The position numbers and the translations under genes are program-made. Of a stretch of 64,000 bases of DNA, positions 11,150 through 22,461 are shown piece by piece (positions within the stretch are counted from its first letter, which is position 1; each line of letters opens with the position of its first letter). This DNA is from Amblyomma americanum. Lineage: Eukaryota; Arthropoda; Arachnida; Ixodida; Ixodidae. The stretch spans positions 141,706,343-141,770,342 of the forward strand of contig NC_135505.1 in assembly GCF_052857255.1 (NCBI RefSeq), given 5' to 3'. The notes under the pieces were generated by a model, which saw nothing but the letters and a program-made list of their open reading frames with translations, was not told the origin of the DNA and made no database searches.

Positions 11150-11745
11150 TAGATACTGTTACCGCGCCATTTCCTTTCCGTAAAACCACTTTTCAAAACC
11201 AATCTTCAATTTTCTTCCAGAGCAAAGGAAAGGCGCATAACTGGCCCCCTTGGACAGTGGACACCTCAGTCGCGCTTTAACTCACGTGGCGGCAGTGACA
11301 GATGTGCGCTGCATGCGCTAGCATTTACAACTTTGTAGCAGAAACGTGGCACTGAAGCTATAGACCATCGGCGTTCATTTTGTTATTGCCGTTGGCGTGG
11401 ACAACGTTCTAGACTCCGATGATTCCGGAGCCCTCCACTACGGCACCTATTCTTCCTTTCTTCTTTCACTCCCTCCTTTATCCCTTCCCTTACGGCGCGG
11501 TTCAGGTGTCCAAAGATATATGAGACAGATACTGCGCCATTTCCTTTCCCCAAAAAACCAATTATTATTATTTTGAGGAAAGGAAGGCGCATGTTACTGG
11601 CTCCCTGGGACAGTGGACGCCTCAATCGCGCTTTTAGGTACGTGGCGGTGGTGAGGGAGAGATATGGGTTTCATGCATATATAGCGCTGACAGCGTTGTG
11701 GCAGACACGCGGCACTGCAGCAATAGGTCGCAGCGTTCATTGGGT
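11150..11745. repeat. Diverged direct repeat (11.15-11.37 and 11.53-11.75 kb) with a SINE fragment
   Basis: The first block begins taccgcgccatttcctttcc and contains ggcgcataactggccccc. The second begins tactgcgccatttcctttcc and contains ggcgcatgttactggc, and both continue in parallel for about 200 bp. Between them (11404-11560) is a plus-strand fragment of the second SINE family seen at 17.2 kb (ccggagccctccactacggc). This looks like serial insertion of one repeat family. Confidence 0.6.
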
Positions 11746-12454
11746 GACTAACGCCACACCTCTCGCGATAAGCCAATAACTGCCACCAGCCGGGGTGGGC
11801 GCGCTGCCTATCCAGTGTGCGGAACGCACTCAACGTTAGAGACGCCAAGCCGCGTCTTGTTGGCGGATTCACCACAGACGGTAAACACACTGCTGGGTGA
11901 AGTTTTTTGCTTACCTATCTATCGAGCCGGCAGACACTTTGCCTTGATCAGGGTAAAATTTTCTGAAGAAACAATGAGACATAGCACTCCCGCCAGTAAA
12001 CTGAGTCTTCACCTCCAACCACACTCTGTTTGCCAGCTGTAAAAAAAGAATTTACAAGACCCGATGTGATACAGAAGCATGGAAGTAAGCCTGACACTTA
12101 ATTACGCACTTCAAGCGTCGCCCTACCATTTACTGAAAAACGCAAGTGCAAATGAGAAGCTGAAAAACACGCAGCCTCTCGTTTATATGACTATGGTAGT
12201 AGGAAAATAACGTTTCTTTCTAGGAATACGGAACGATAAAAAGTTATAATTTGTTGTTTTGGTAAAATGTTCTACATTGTTCTGAGCGTCCGATTTTTCT
12301 ATCGTTTCTCAGGCCTTACAAATGACCGTATCGCTAAAAATTCTGCGAACCTAAACAATAGGAAAATACGACCTTGAATAGCACAGTGCAACACCAGGGA
12401 TACATTCAGGAAAACTTCGCGCAGGTTAACACAGGACGCGAGTGTACGTGTACA

Positions 12455-12790
12455 GATAGATAGATAGATAGATAAAGAGAAGGAGGGAAAGACAGGGATG
12501 TTAGCCAGAAAGGGGTTCCGGTTGGCTACCCTGCACTGGGGAAGAGGGATTAGGGGACTAAAAGGAGGAAGAGAGAAGGGGAAAAAGGCATAACACACAC
12601 ACACACGCACAACGCTGTCACAATTTGTCACTCAGTACAGTCGCACTCAAGATAGGCATAGAGTGCCTTGTATGCCTTGAGGGCAGTCGACTGCTGTGGC
12701 CACGGACCGAGGATCTTCTGCTCTATTAATGGGCGAGGATCGAGGCGGTCCAGGGCACAACACAGTGTATGTCTTGCACTTGCAAATGCA
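12455..12790 (-). mobile_element. I-like LINE 3' end, minus orientation
   Basis: The minus-strand translation gives PLIEQKILGPWPQQSTALKA and KALYAYLE, then a stop and a roughly 170-bp 3' UTR ending in a TAGA/GATA simple repeat. It matches, as an inverted copy, the better-preserved plus-strand fragment at 14124-14675. A SINE piece abuts it at about 12790. Confidence 0.8.
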
Positions 12791-12875
12791 GGGTACGTGT
12801 ACAGTGTACATGAACCCCAGGTGGTCGAAACACTACGCAGCTCTCCACTACGGCGTCCCTCGTAGCCTGAGTCAC
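12785..12875 (+). mobile_element. Ruka-like SINE body fragment
   Basis: The stretch 'gaaccccaggtggtcgaaa ... ctccactacggcgtccctcgtagcctgag' is the plus-strand body of the SINE seen complete at 8.0 kb. The tRNA-like head is missing. It lies directly against the minus-strand LINE tail. Confidence 0.7.
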
Positions 12876-13170
12876 TCCTCAGCTAGTTGTCCAGGGAACA
12901 GTCGTGTTCTGGTCGCCACGGACCTCGGACAAGCATCTCTCCTCGAACAGGTTTCCGCATGGATCACCGCGCCCACGCAAAGAAGACCCTTATGATGCGT
13001 CTGTGCACGAGGCGACCACCCGGGGTTCCGGTACGCCAACCTGCCCGGCAGCAAAACAACCCGTGTATCCCCCTTCCATACGCGCCATCCCAGGTCTTCA
13101 GTGAAAGCAACCGTCCGTCACGTCCGGTGAGCCATTCGCCGTGTACTTGCCCACCTTTCAAAGGCAACAA
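12876..13170. other. Unidentified repeat or transcript end with poly(A) signal
   Basis: GC-rich block ending in caaataaaccgctg, an AATAAA signal followed by a TGATGATG tract. Its composition differs sharply from the AT-rich sequence after 13200. It could be the end of an LTR or of a retroposed transcript; I could not decide. Confidence 0.3.
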
Positions 13171-14013
13171 ATAAACCGCTGTTATGATGATGCATTAGAT
13201 GGCTCATAGAAAACTCGGCGTCACACAAAAAGTGGGGGCGTAACAAAACTCTTGATTAATCGAAACGATGTGACGGCATTGAACACGGTAAAATTATGAA
13301 GTATTAAACAGTAATAGTATAGTAAATACTAATACTTACGACTTCGCCACTACAAACGAATAGAATAGAATTCGAATAGAGTTGAAATGGAATTTGAATT
13401 GAATTAGAATGTAACTATAGATTAGAAATTGAATATAATTGCAATGCTTACGCACTATTCGCCCGTGAGTTCTTTAAGTGGCCTCGCGAATTTTTTCTCT
13501 CCGAGCCTCGGCACGATTTCATGTCAAATATATTTTTGAGTCGCTTAGAGGCGGTCCAGGCCCAAGCCTTTCGACGACTCTAGAACCGTCACAGGCGTCA
13601 CTCATTGTATGACCGAGGATCATAACGGTGGGGCAAGACAAGACGTCAGTATGAAATATTTTGTTGTTACTGAGGAAATGTTCCCCCGACAGTTCTTCAG
13701 CTGCAACTCAGTAAAGCTCCACCATCGACCAGCCAACATGATTGCGCGAAACGACGAAACCGCCCAGAATATGCGCATGCGCACAAGCTATCTCCTCTTG
13801 CGAGTTTCGCATATCGGAGTATTTTCAAGCAAACGACACAGCCTCTGCCACTGTTGAGGCGCTGCCCAGCGCCAAGCAGAAATATCTAGGGCGCGCACGT
13901 TTATTGCGGTTTTCTTATTAAATATCGATCTATGGCTGTGCACTGGAAAGTATGAAAGGAGCAGTTTTCAACAGAAAAGAAAAGGTGCTGGATGATGTAA
14001 AGAAGGTTGTACG

Positions 14014-14107
14014 TAAAAGCGCAAAAAACAAGGACGTAGAATAAGAGACACAACACGAGCGCTCGTGTTGTGTGTCTTATTCTACGTCCTTGTTTTTTGC
14101 GCTTTTA
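14014..14107. repeat. 94-bp near-perfect palindrome
   Basis: Two 47-bp arms (14014-14060 and 14061-14107) with no spacer are reverse complements with a single mismatch; the centre is GAGCGCTC. The palindrome is followed by a nested LINE end. The whole insert is bracketed by a 19-bp direct repeat at 13982-14000 and 14717-14735. Confidence 0.9.
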
Positions 14108-14123
14108 CTTTCAGCGTAGAACA

Positions 14124-14675
14124 CGGGAGAGTTTTGCAACTTCTGCCTCAAGGCACTGGACCCTGAACTGCGCCTTCGTCTTCCACGTAACTTAGAACGT
14201 CGCGACGCAACACTGTTATGCCGTTTATGGATCGGTGTTGCATTTACAAGTTACTATGCTTTCCGGATGGGGATGGCCGACAGCCCTGCCTGTGAGAGCT
14301 GTGGTTGTGAGGAGACCATCGCTCATCTTCTCTGTGAGTGCCCTGCATTTTCGAGTGCAAGACATACACTGTGTTGTGCCTTGGACCGCCTTGATTCGCG
14401 CCCATTAATAGAGCAAAAGATCCTCGGCCCGTGGCCACAGCAGTCGACTGCCCTCAAGGCATACAAGGCACTCTTTGCCTACTTGAGAGCGACTGGAATG
14501 AGTGACAAATTGTGACAGCGTTGTGCGTGTGTGTGTTATGCCTTTTTCCCTTCTCCCTTCCTCCTTTTAGTCCCCTAATCCCTCTTCCCCAGTGCAGGGT
14601 AGCCAACCGGAACCCCTTTCTGGTTAACATCCCTGCCTTTCCCTCCTCCTCTTTATCTATCTATCTACGTTCAGC
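14124..14675 (+). pseudogene. I-like LINE ORF2 C-terminus and 3' UTR
   Basis: The plus-strand frame reads ELRLRLPRNLERRDATLLCR, then LWIGVAFTSYYAFRMGMADS, then a zinc-knuckle-like CESCGCEETIAHLLCECPAF. It ends ALFAYLRATGMSDKL before a stop at 14513-14515. This segment lies at the C-terminus of RNase H-bearing I-clade LINEs. The 3' UTR ends in (TCTA)n at about 14655-14668. It is truncated at the 5' end and inserted between the halves of the palindromic element (ttcagc repeated at both borders). Confidence 0.85.
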
Positions 14676-15448
14676 ATGGTAAACCAACTCGCCCAAACTC
14701 GGCCTTTATTGTAGAGAAGGTGCTGGATGATGTAACAAAAAAAAGTTATTCGATGTTTCAGGCTTCTTATTCATGCATTGTCTTCCCCTTTTGTCAATCT
14801 TTGAACGTTGTTTATTTTTTAGTCAAGTTTTTGTTTCACGATTGCGCGTCTGACGCCAGGTTTTCCACGAACCATTGCTGTATGCCGACAAACGAGAACA
14901 GCACGACGGGGGAACGATATTTCTTCTCGTACACAAGGACGAAACCTGCTTGCTTCTAGACGGCAGCAAACAAAAAACATATACAGGGGAATGCTGTCTA
15001 TACCCAGCAACAGCTGAATTGTCAGCATTGAAGATCTGAAAATGCGTTTCAGGGCAGACTAAAACCGTGCCACAAGCGGGAAACCACATGGAACAGCAGC
15101 TCATTCAGTCGAACACTTTTTTTTCATCTTACGCCGCTAGAACTGAACTGGCTTTGTCCCGCGTCGAAGGAAAAGACAGCAGCCGGCATTACAGCAAGCC
15201 TTTATAATTACTGCTTTCGCCGCCACTTACCGCAGCACGGCGCTGACATACCGACCAGTCGTAGGTTGCTCGGTATTGATAAGGGGTAGGCGGCTGTATC
15301 GCAAGAGCTCTTGTCGCATGTTGTGCAATACCATGACCATTGTTTCGCCCTGCGCCACCATGCCGCAGAGATGAAAGAATCTCCCTGTTTGCCCTAGTCT
15401 CAGCCTACACTCCAAACAGGCATACGCCTATAAGGGGGTAAAAAGGGG

Positions 15449-15513
15449 AGTAAGCTGTCCTCTAGCGCGCACCCTTTTATGAAAGGGTGTGCACTACAGG
15501 ACTGCTTACTCCA
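15449..15513. repeat. Imperfect 31-bp-arm hairpin
   Basis: ggagtaagctgtcctctagc and the bases after it pair with the downstream block ending gactgcttactcc across a 'tatg' loop; only a few positions mismatch. It is repeated at 20099-20163 in copy 2 of the duplication. It may be a foldback end of a small element. Confidence 0.7.
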
Positions 15514-15672
15514 TCTTTAGTCCTTTCTGTTTAGAATATATTAGCCGTAGCTTTCTTTAAGACTGCTCTGCTACAGCCAACTACCCTCTCAGAATTGATT
15601 CTCTATCAGATAGAGTACACCGGCTGGGGTACTCTCTCTAGGTGCAGTTTACTTCGCCCTAGATTTCCTAAG

Positions 15673-15917
15673 GAGTCAATCGCCTCGTTCGGCAAAGAGT
15701 ACAACCCTCTCTACGGCCAGAAGGAGTTTGAGGGTGCTTATTTTCTCAGATTGTGCAATGTAGTGGAGGTACATGGCCACCTGTGACCTGCGTCTCATCT
15801 AAAATTGGTCTGTCCTCCACTACATTGCACAATCTGAGAAAATAAGCACCCTCCAACTCCTTCTGGCCGTAGAGAGGGTTCACTGGCAGTTGTACTCTTT
15901 GCCGAAGGAGGCGATTT
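15673..15917. repeat. Inverted repeat with ~95-bp arms
   Basis: The left arm (about 15673-15770) and right arm (about 15812-15917) are reverse complements over the stretch aatcgcctc...cggcaaagagtac...ctctacggccagaaggag...tgcaatgtagtggagg. The left arm lacks about 10 bp present in the right. The spacer is about 40 bp. The overlapping open frames on both strands are products of this symmetry. A copy lies at 20323-20567. Confidence 0.85.
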
Positions 15918-16084
15918 GTGGAGCGTTGATAAAGAGATCTCCTTTTCACCGACAGGAAAGAAGCAGTATGCCTGAGCAAAAGCTTTCCACAAGTACCTTT
16001 CAGTGAAGGCACGCACTTCTGTGCATGAATATGACGAAAGACTTTCTTTTGGTTTCGTTCGGTTCCTGAAGGTTTCACGTGCCA

Positions 16085-16292
16085 AAACGACTCAGGCTAT
16101 GAGAGACGCCGTAGTGAAGGGCTCCGGAAATTTCGACCACATGGGGTTCTTTAACCTGCACTGACATCGCACAGCACACGGGCCTGTAGAATTTCACCTC
16201 CATCGAAATTTGACCCCCGTGCCCTGGGTCAAACCCGCGTCTTTCGGGCCAGCAGCCGAGCACCATAACCACGCAGCCACCGCGGCGGCTAG
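16085..16292 (-). mobile_element. tRNA-derived SINE (Ruka-like)
   Basis: Minus-strand copy. The head at 16225-16292 is the complement of GCCGCCGCGGTGGCTGCGTGG followed by a box B-like GGGTTTGACCCAGG. The body has 'gggctccggaaatttcgacc' on the plus strand. Substitutions in box B suggest an old copy. Confidence 0.8.
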
Positions 16293-16535
16293 ACTTTCTT
16301 TTAACTGTTCCAATTTCTCCAAAGCTATTATATCAATTCTTAAAAAAAAAAAACTTGCCACCAAAGCCCTTTTTTAAAGTACAACTATACATCAATTTGT
16401 TTGAGGGAATGATGCTGCCTTCTGGGACTACCGTGTTCACATTCATTGGTACTCTTTGTGAGGAATTCTTCACATGATCCATCCATTTCATAAACTATCG
16501 CATCATTCAACTTTTTCTTTGTCCCGTCGTCGTCC

Positions 16536-16904
16536 GTGGGATATTTTGGGTGCCCACCGCTCGGTCAGGCAGTAATGTTGTCCATGGCCCTCCCTCTAGT
16601 TTTTATTTCTTGCCAAACCACTCCAACTATATTATATAGTGCCTGTAACTACTGTCTTCAGCCCCTTTACATTAGCAACCTTGTCCTGAAGATCAAGAAC
16701 CATTATGGCTATGTGGACGCTGCCCTGAAAGAGCGACCGGACTTGACGCCATCTGTTTTAGAAGTCCAAACGTCCAAACTTGAACATGGACTTAAAAGCC
16801 CATACTTAGAAGTGTGGGTGACATCTGGGTGTTGCGACGCAACTACCGACAAATATCCTTCATCTTTGTCAATGGCAAAAGATGGGGAATTAAGTGTGTT
16901 GTGA
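16536..16904 (+). other. Unrecognised 122-codon open frame
   Basis: The longest open frame in this part of the duplication starts at a GTG and encodes a moderately hydrophobic N-terminal part and a polar C-terminal part (VDAALKERPDLTPSVLEVQT). No domain, splice borders or homology are recognised. The duplicate frame is at 21186-21554. It is probably not a gene. Confidence 0.15.
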
Positions 16905-17219
16905 TTTCATAATACGACGCCCATATGGCAACGACTTAAGACAACTACACGGCGCAACGAACAGAATATTTCAACCTGCTGGTTTGTTGGATTAGATGAT
17001 AGCTTTCTATTCCCTAATACCTTGAAGGGCAACTGCACATGTTTTAGAAATCGACGAGCTTAAAATGGTCGAATGTGTGAAACTTGCAGGTACAGCTTGC
17101 GAAGTCCTTTTGGGCTAGCATCTGAAATGAAGTAATCGTCGAGTGTAATCTCGACGGCTTTCAAGCTTCTCCGCAGCGCACAACGCCAAGACGAGGGCGC
17201 ATGGTGATTTCTTCGAAGG

Positions 17220-17495
17220 TAATAATAATAATTGGTTTTTCGGAAAAGGAAATGGCGCAGTATTTGTCTCATATATCGTTGTTCACCTGAACCGCGCCGT
17301 CAGGGAAGGGATAAAGGAGGGAGTGGAAGAAAAAAGGAAGATAGAGGTGCCGTAGTGGAGGGCTCCGGAATAATTTTGACCACCTAAGGATCTTTAACGT
17401 GCACTGACATCGCACAGCACACGGACGCCTTAGCGTTTTGCCTCCATAAAAACGCAGCCGCCGCGGTCGGGTTCGAATACGGCAACTCCGGATCA
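17220..17495 (-). mobile_element. Second tRNA-derived SINE family
   Basis: Minus-strand copy ending (plus-strand left side) in an (AAT)n tail next to 'ggaaatggcgcagtatttgtc'. The body includes 'gaaccgcgccgtcagggaag' and 'gggctccggaataattttga'. The head region has cgccgcggtcgggttcgaat, a box B-like segment. It differs from the Ruka-like copies by the extra tail half. It is repeated at 21870-22145. Confidence 0.75.
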
Positions 17496-17542
17496 GTATC
17501 AGTACATTTCCAACGCATATCGCCTGTTTTTTTTTTTTTTTT

Positions 17543-17812
17543 GTCACCGCAGCGGTGGCCAAGTGGTTGAGCATCCGCCTCGCAAGCGGGAGGTGCGGGG
17601 TTCGATCGCCAGTGCTGCCGGGTACCCACCGGTGATACAATAGGTACAAGCTTTCCCCTGGTCTGGTGCTCGGCCAATTTACGGTGAAATGCTTAGGAAA
17701 TGGGCCTTTGACCCCACCTTGAGAAGTCGAAAATACCTTGTGCCATGGCGCTCTTTGACCGTAGATGCCCTTGCGATATAAAAAACCCATAATAATAATC
17801 ATCATCACATCG
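17543..17812 (+). mobile_element. Third tRNA-derived SINE family
   Basis: Plus-strand head GCGGTGGCCAAGTGGTTGAG, a good box A, is followed by a GCATCCGCCTCGCAAGCGGG anticodon-arm-like hairpin and box B GGGGTTCGATCGCC. A non-tRNA body runs to an (AAT)n/(ATC)n tail at about 17790-17810. Poly-T precedes the head. It is duplicated at 22192-22461; an interrupted relative lies at 41966-42470. Confidence 0.8.
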
Positions 17813-18448
17813 CCTGTTTTGAAGGAAAAAAAAACTAACGCGACAGAAGGCAAAGCCCGCCGAGCGTTGCTGGACAGCATGCAACGACGCACGGCAGGGC
17901 GTGGCTGACGGCAGCGGTAATTTGAAATCACACCTTCCGTGACATCACACTGAACTTTCTCGCTCTACTTCAGTGCATTGAGGAGAAGCGCAAAATTCAG
18001 TCGTCGATTACGTCCCTATTTTAAACGCTAGTGCAAAAATACTTGGCATGCTTCGGCTACAGCCTATATAGATTTGAGTCCTTGAATATTGCGAAATTCT
18101 CAAAAAGTGTTGCAGTTGCCCTTTAAGAATGCTAAGACTAAGCCTGTAGTGTATTACAAATAATTAAAGGCGTCCTGCCTTTTATATGTAATGTCATAGC
18201 GCCAAAGCGTCTCCGGAGGTGTGCCCTAAGAAATGTAGAAGAAATGCGGGAATAGATGCAGGGAAGTGAACGCTGAATATATAGAGCTGCTTGTCTCCCC
18301 TGCGCACAGGGAGCCTCATTGCTGCAGAAGTGTTACAGGTATTTCACAAAGTAGCTACAAAAGAGCGTTAGCAAGCAGTAGCACTCAGTATCGGGAAGCA
18401 ATGGGAGCGCAAAGTTTAGCCCAGGAGACCGTACAGAACTGCTGTATG

Positions 18449-18844
18449 TCATTCTGGAAATAGGCCTAATCGGGTCTGATTAGATCCTCTTGTTGAGGGA
18501 GCAGTACGCTCGAGTGTGTAAGTGAATCGCCAAAGCTGCGATCGAGGACATGGCACCTTTTTCCAGTTGAAATGGTCCGGTGTTGGTAAGTCCAGGCATT
18601 CCCAGATGACGTTGTCCGGCTCGACGTATGGCGCAAGTAGCAGCAACGCTACTGAATAGCGTACGACTAAACTTTTCCAGCTTGAGGCCATGGATGCGCC
18701 TGGTGTCCCTGAGAAACGCAAAACTTTGAATTCAGAGGTAATCGAACGATTGATGTGCACAATGTAATACATGCAAAGAAATAGTGCGGCGTGGTGTACG
18801 GGATGTAAAATGACACAGATGACTACATTATTCAGCTTTTGCAT
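18449..18844 (-). other. Unrecognised open frame with signal-like segment
   Basis: A 131-codon minus-strand frame. From the internal Met in GASMASSWKSLVV onward it has a short basic stretch, a leucine-rich core (YSVALLLLAPYV) and two cysteines, resembling a small secreted protein. No splice partner or family is recognised. The identical frame is at 23098-23493. It is probably chance coding. Confidence 0.2.
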
Positions 18845-20734
18845 TTAGCTAAAATCGACTGTGGTGCTCTTTCTGGCTGGGTTTACGTAGACGGGAATCA
18901 AGAGACCCGTTTAGTGCCGAAAAAAAATTCTCCGCCAACACTGCCTCTGTTTTCGACTTAAAGGCGTTAGCTACGAGAGCTTCAAGTGTTTACATCGGTG
19001 CTCTCAGCAAACGTGGAGAAGGCCTAATCGAAACATCCCCAGATGTTTCCTTTCCGGAAACATCCCTTCTAAGACACAAGCAGCAGCGCCACCTATCTCA
19101 TGGATTTTACACTGCTATTGCCATTTACAGCCGACTTCGCAATATGCGGTATATTTCCTCGTTATATCACTTAATAAATTTTATAAACGTGTTCATCACA
19201 ACACAAAAAGTCGTTTGGCACCATCCGGAACCCCCTGCGACTAACGGTTTGGCCGTAATGGCCGTCTGAAAGTGCTCGGAATGCACGGTTTGAGGGCAGA
19301 AAGGTCCTCGGTGCGAATCCCACGCATATTTTGGGCTTCACCTCAATTACTAATTTTATCCTCAGGAGCATGCCAAGTCATTTGGCAACACTTCGAACAT
19401 TTTTAGTCAAGCGGGTGGCCCTCATATTTTATGCAAAGGGGGAGGGGTCCCTCTTAGATGGCCGCTATACTGGCACATATATAACGGATCGAAAGCATAC
19501 GCATCAATTGAGGCACTACGCGCCCACGGTTGCTGTGTGGTATAATCTGATCACGTGGTAGCTGTTTTGGTCAATTTGACCTCAATTGCAGACAGACGCG
19601 TCTATGATAAAAGTAAGCAATAAGAACTAACGCTCTAAAAAATTCATTACAAAACTTTCCTGCTACACGACTGAAAGTTGCGACATACGTAAAAAAAGTG
19701 TTACTTGGCTAGAACTTCTTTAAGTGGGTGACCTCCAATAGGAGCGTCTCCAGTCTTTTGCCATACGAATTGTGTTCAACTTGCTTGTCGTTCGAAGGTC
19801 ATTTGCTGAGAAACGAGTGGAACCGACATGAATATCGAATCGAATTGGGAGCATATGAAGAAGCGAAGAATACATTTAACTTAATTCGCCTCTCTTAGCC
19901 AGCTAGTGCTTTGACACCAGCAACATCCTGTAATGTGAGGCTGGCATTGCACTTTAAGCAATGTGGAGATACCTGGGATGAATGATCGCGTTTACAAAAA
20001 CGCGCCACCATGCCGCAGAGATGAAAGAATCTCCCTGTTTGCCCTAGTCTCAGCCTACACTCCAAACAGGCATACGCCTATAAGGGGGTAAAAAGGGGAG
20101 TAAGCTGTCCTCTAGCGCGCACCCTTTTATGAAAGGGTGTGCACTACAGGACTGCTTACTCCATCTTTAGTCCTTTCTGTTTAGAATATATTAGCCGTAG
20201 CTTTCTTTAAGACTGCTCTGCTACAGCCAACTACCCTCTCAGAATTGATTCTCTATCAGATAGAGTACACCGGCTGGGGTACTCTCTCTAGGTGCAGTTT
20301 ACTTCGCCCTAGATTTCCTAAGGAGTCAATCGCCTCGTTCGGCAAAGAGTACAACCCTCTCTACGGCCAGAAGGAGTTTGAGGGTGCTTATTTTCTCAGA
20401 TTGTGCAATGTAGTGGAGGTACATGGCCACCTGTGACCTGCGTCTCATCTAAAATTGGTCTGTCCTCCACTACATTGCACAATCTGAGAAAATAAGCACC
20501 CTCCAACTCCTTCTGGCCGTAGAGAGGGTTCACTGGCAGTTGTACTCTTTGCCGAAGGAGGCGATTTGTGGAGCGTTGATAAAGAGATCTCCTTTTCACC
20601 GACAGGAAAGAAGCAGTATGCCTGAGCAAAAGCTTTCCACAAGTACCTTTCAGTGAAGGCACGCACTTCTGTGCATGAATATGACGAAAGACTTTCTTTT
20701 GGTTTCGTTCGGTTCCTGAAGGTTTCACGTGCCA

Positions 20735-20942
20735 AAACGACTCAGGCTATGAGAGACGCCGTAGTGAAGGGCTCCGGAAATTTCGACCACATGGGGTTCT
20801 TTAACCTGCACTGACATCGCACAGCACACGGGCCTGTAGAATTTCACCTCCATCGAAATTTGACCCCCGTGCCCTGGGTCAAACCCGCGTCTTTCGGGCC
20901 AGCAGCCGAGCACCATAACCACGCAGCCACCGCGGCGGCTAG
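20735..20942 (-). mobile_element. tRNA-derived SINE (Ruka-like), duplicate
   Basis: Identical to the copy at 16085-16292. It was carried by the tandem duplication and is not an independent insertion. Confidence 0.8.
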
Positions 20943-21869
20943 ACTTTCTTTTAACTGTTCCAATTTCTCCAAAGCTATTATATCAATTCTTAAAAAAAAA
21001 AAACTTGCCACCAAAGCCCTTTTTTAAAGTACAACTATACATCAATTTGTTTGAGGGAATGATGCTGCCTTCTGGGACTACCGTGTTCACATTCATTGGT
21101 ACTCTTTGTGAGGAATTCTTCACATGATCCATCCATTTCATAAACTATCGCATCATTCAACTTTTTCTTTGTCCCGTCGTCGTCCGTGGGATATTTTGGG
21201 TGCCCACCGCTCGGTCAGGCAGTAATGTTGTCCATGGCCCTCCCTCTAGTTTTTATTTCTTGCCAAACCACTCCAACTATATTATATAGTGCCTGTAACT
21301 ACTGTCTTCAGCCCCTTTACATTAGCAACCTTGTCCTGAAGATCAAGAACCATTATGGCTATGTGGACGCTGCCCTGAAAGAGCGACCGGACTTGACGCC
21401 ATCTGTTTTAGAAGTCCAAACGTCCAAACTTGAACATGGACTTAAAAGCCCATACTTAGAAGTGTGGGTGACATCTGGGTGTTGCGACGCAACTACCGAC
21501 AAATATCCTTCATCTTTGTCAATGGCAAAAGATGGGGAATTAAGTGTGTTGTGATTTCATAATACGACGCCCATATGGCAACGACTTAAGACAACTACAC
21601 GGCGCAACGAACAGAATATTTCAACCTGCTGGTTTGTTGGATTAGATGATAGCTTTCTATTCCCTAATACCTTGAAGGGCAACTGCACATGTTTTAGAAA
21701 TCGACGAGCTTAAAATGGTCGAATGTGTGAAACTTGCAGGTACAGCTTGCGAAGTCCTTTTGGGCTAGCATCTGAAATGAAGTAATCGTCGAGTGTAATC
21801 TCGACGGCTTTCAAGCTTCTCCGCAGCGCACAACGCCAAGACGAGGGCGCATGGTGATTTCTTCGAAGG

Positions 21870-22145
21870 TAATAATAATAATTGGTTTTTCGGAAAAGGA
21901 AATGGCGCAGTATTTGTCTCATATATCGTTGTTCACCTGAACCGCGCCGTCAGGGAAGGGATAAAGGAGGGAGTGGAAGAAAAAAGGAAGATAGAGGTGC
22001 CGTAGTGGAGGGCTCCGGAATAATTTTGACCACCTAAGGATCTTTAACGTGCACTGACATCGCACAGCACACGGACGCCTTAGCGTTTTGCCTCCATAAA
22101 AACGCAGCCGCCGCGGTCGGGTTCGAATACGGCAACTCCGGATCA
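21870..22145 (-). mobile_element. Second SINE family, duplicate
   Basis: Identical to 17220-17495. It was carried by the tandem duplication. Confidence 0.75.
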
Positions 22146-22191
22146 GTATCAGTACATTTCCAACGCATATCGCCTGTTTTTTTTTTTTTTT

Positions 22192-22461
22192 GTCACCGCA
22201 GCGGTGGCCAAGTGGTTGAGCATCCGCCTCGCAAGCGGGAGGTGCGGGGTTCGATCGCCAGTGCTGCCGGGTACCCACCGGTGATACAATAGGTACAAGC
22301 TTTCCCCTGGTCTGGTGCTCGGCCAATTTACGGTGAAATGCTTAGGAAATGGGCCTTTGACCCCACCTTGAGAAGTCGAAAATACCTTGTGCCATGGCGC
22401 TCTTTGACCGTAGATGCCCTTGCGATATAAAAAACCCATAATAATAATCATCATCACATCG
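22192..22461 (+). mobile_element. Third SINE family, duplicate
   Basis: Identical to 17543-17812. The poly-T run in front is one base shorter than in copy 1. Confidence 0.8.

Larger units (their letters stand above)
15355..20004. repeat. 4.65-kb tandem duplication, copy 1
   Basis: The 4650-bp unit is directly followed by a second copy. Every segment I compared is identical apart from the length of one poly-T run (16 T here, 15 in copy 2). The unit carries a Ruka-like SINE, a foldback repeat, two further SINEs and no recognised host gene. The left border is ...ctgcg|ccacca. Confidence 0.95.

Noticed and set aside
17543..17620. Possible tRNA gene
   Set aside because: The box A/box B head leads into a SINE body with an (AAT)n tail, and the acceptor stem is not complementary enough for a functional tRNA.
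17269..17931. 220-codon minus-strand frame, and its duplicate in two pieces at 21919-22580
   Set aside because: It spans two SINEs and poly-T; the duplicate changes frame with one T, as expected for non-coding DNA.
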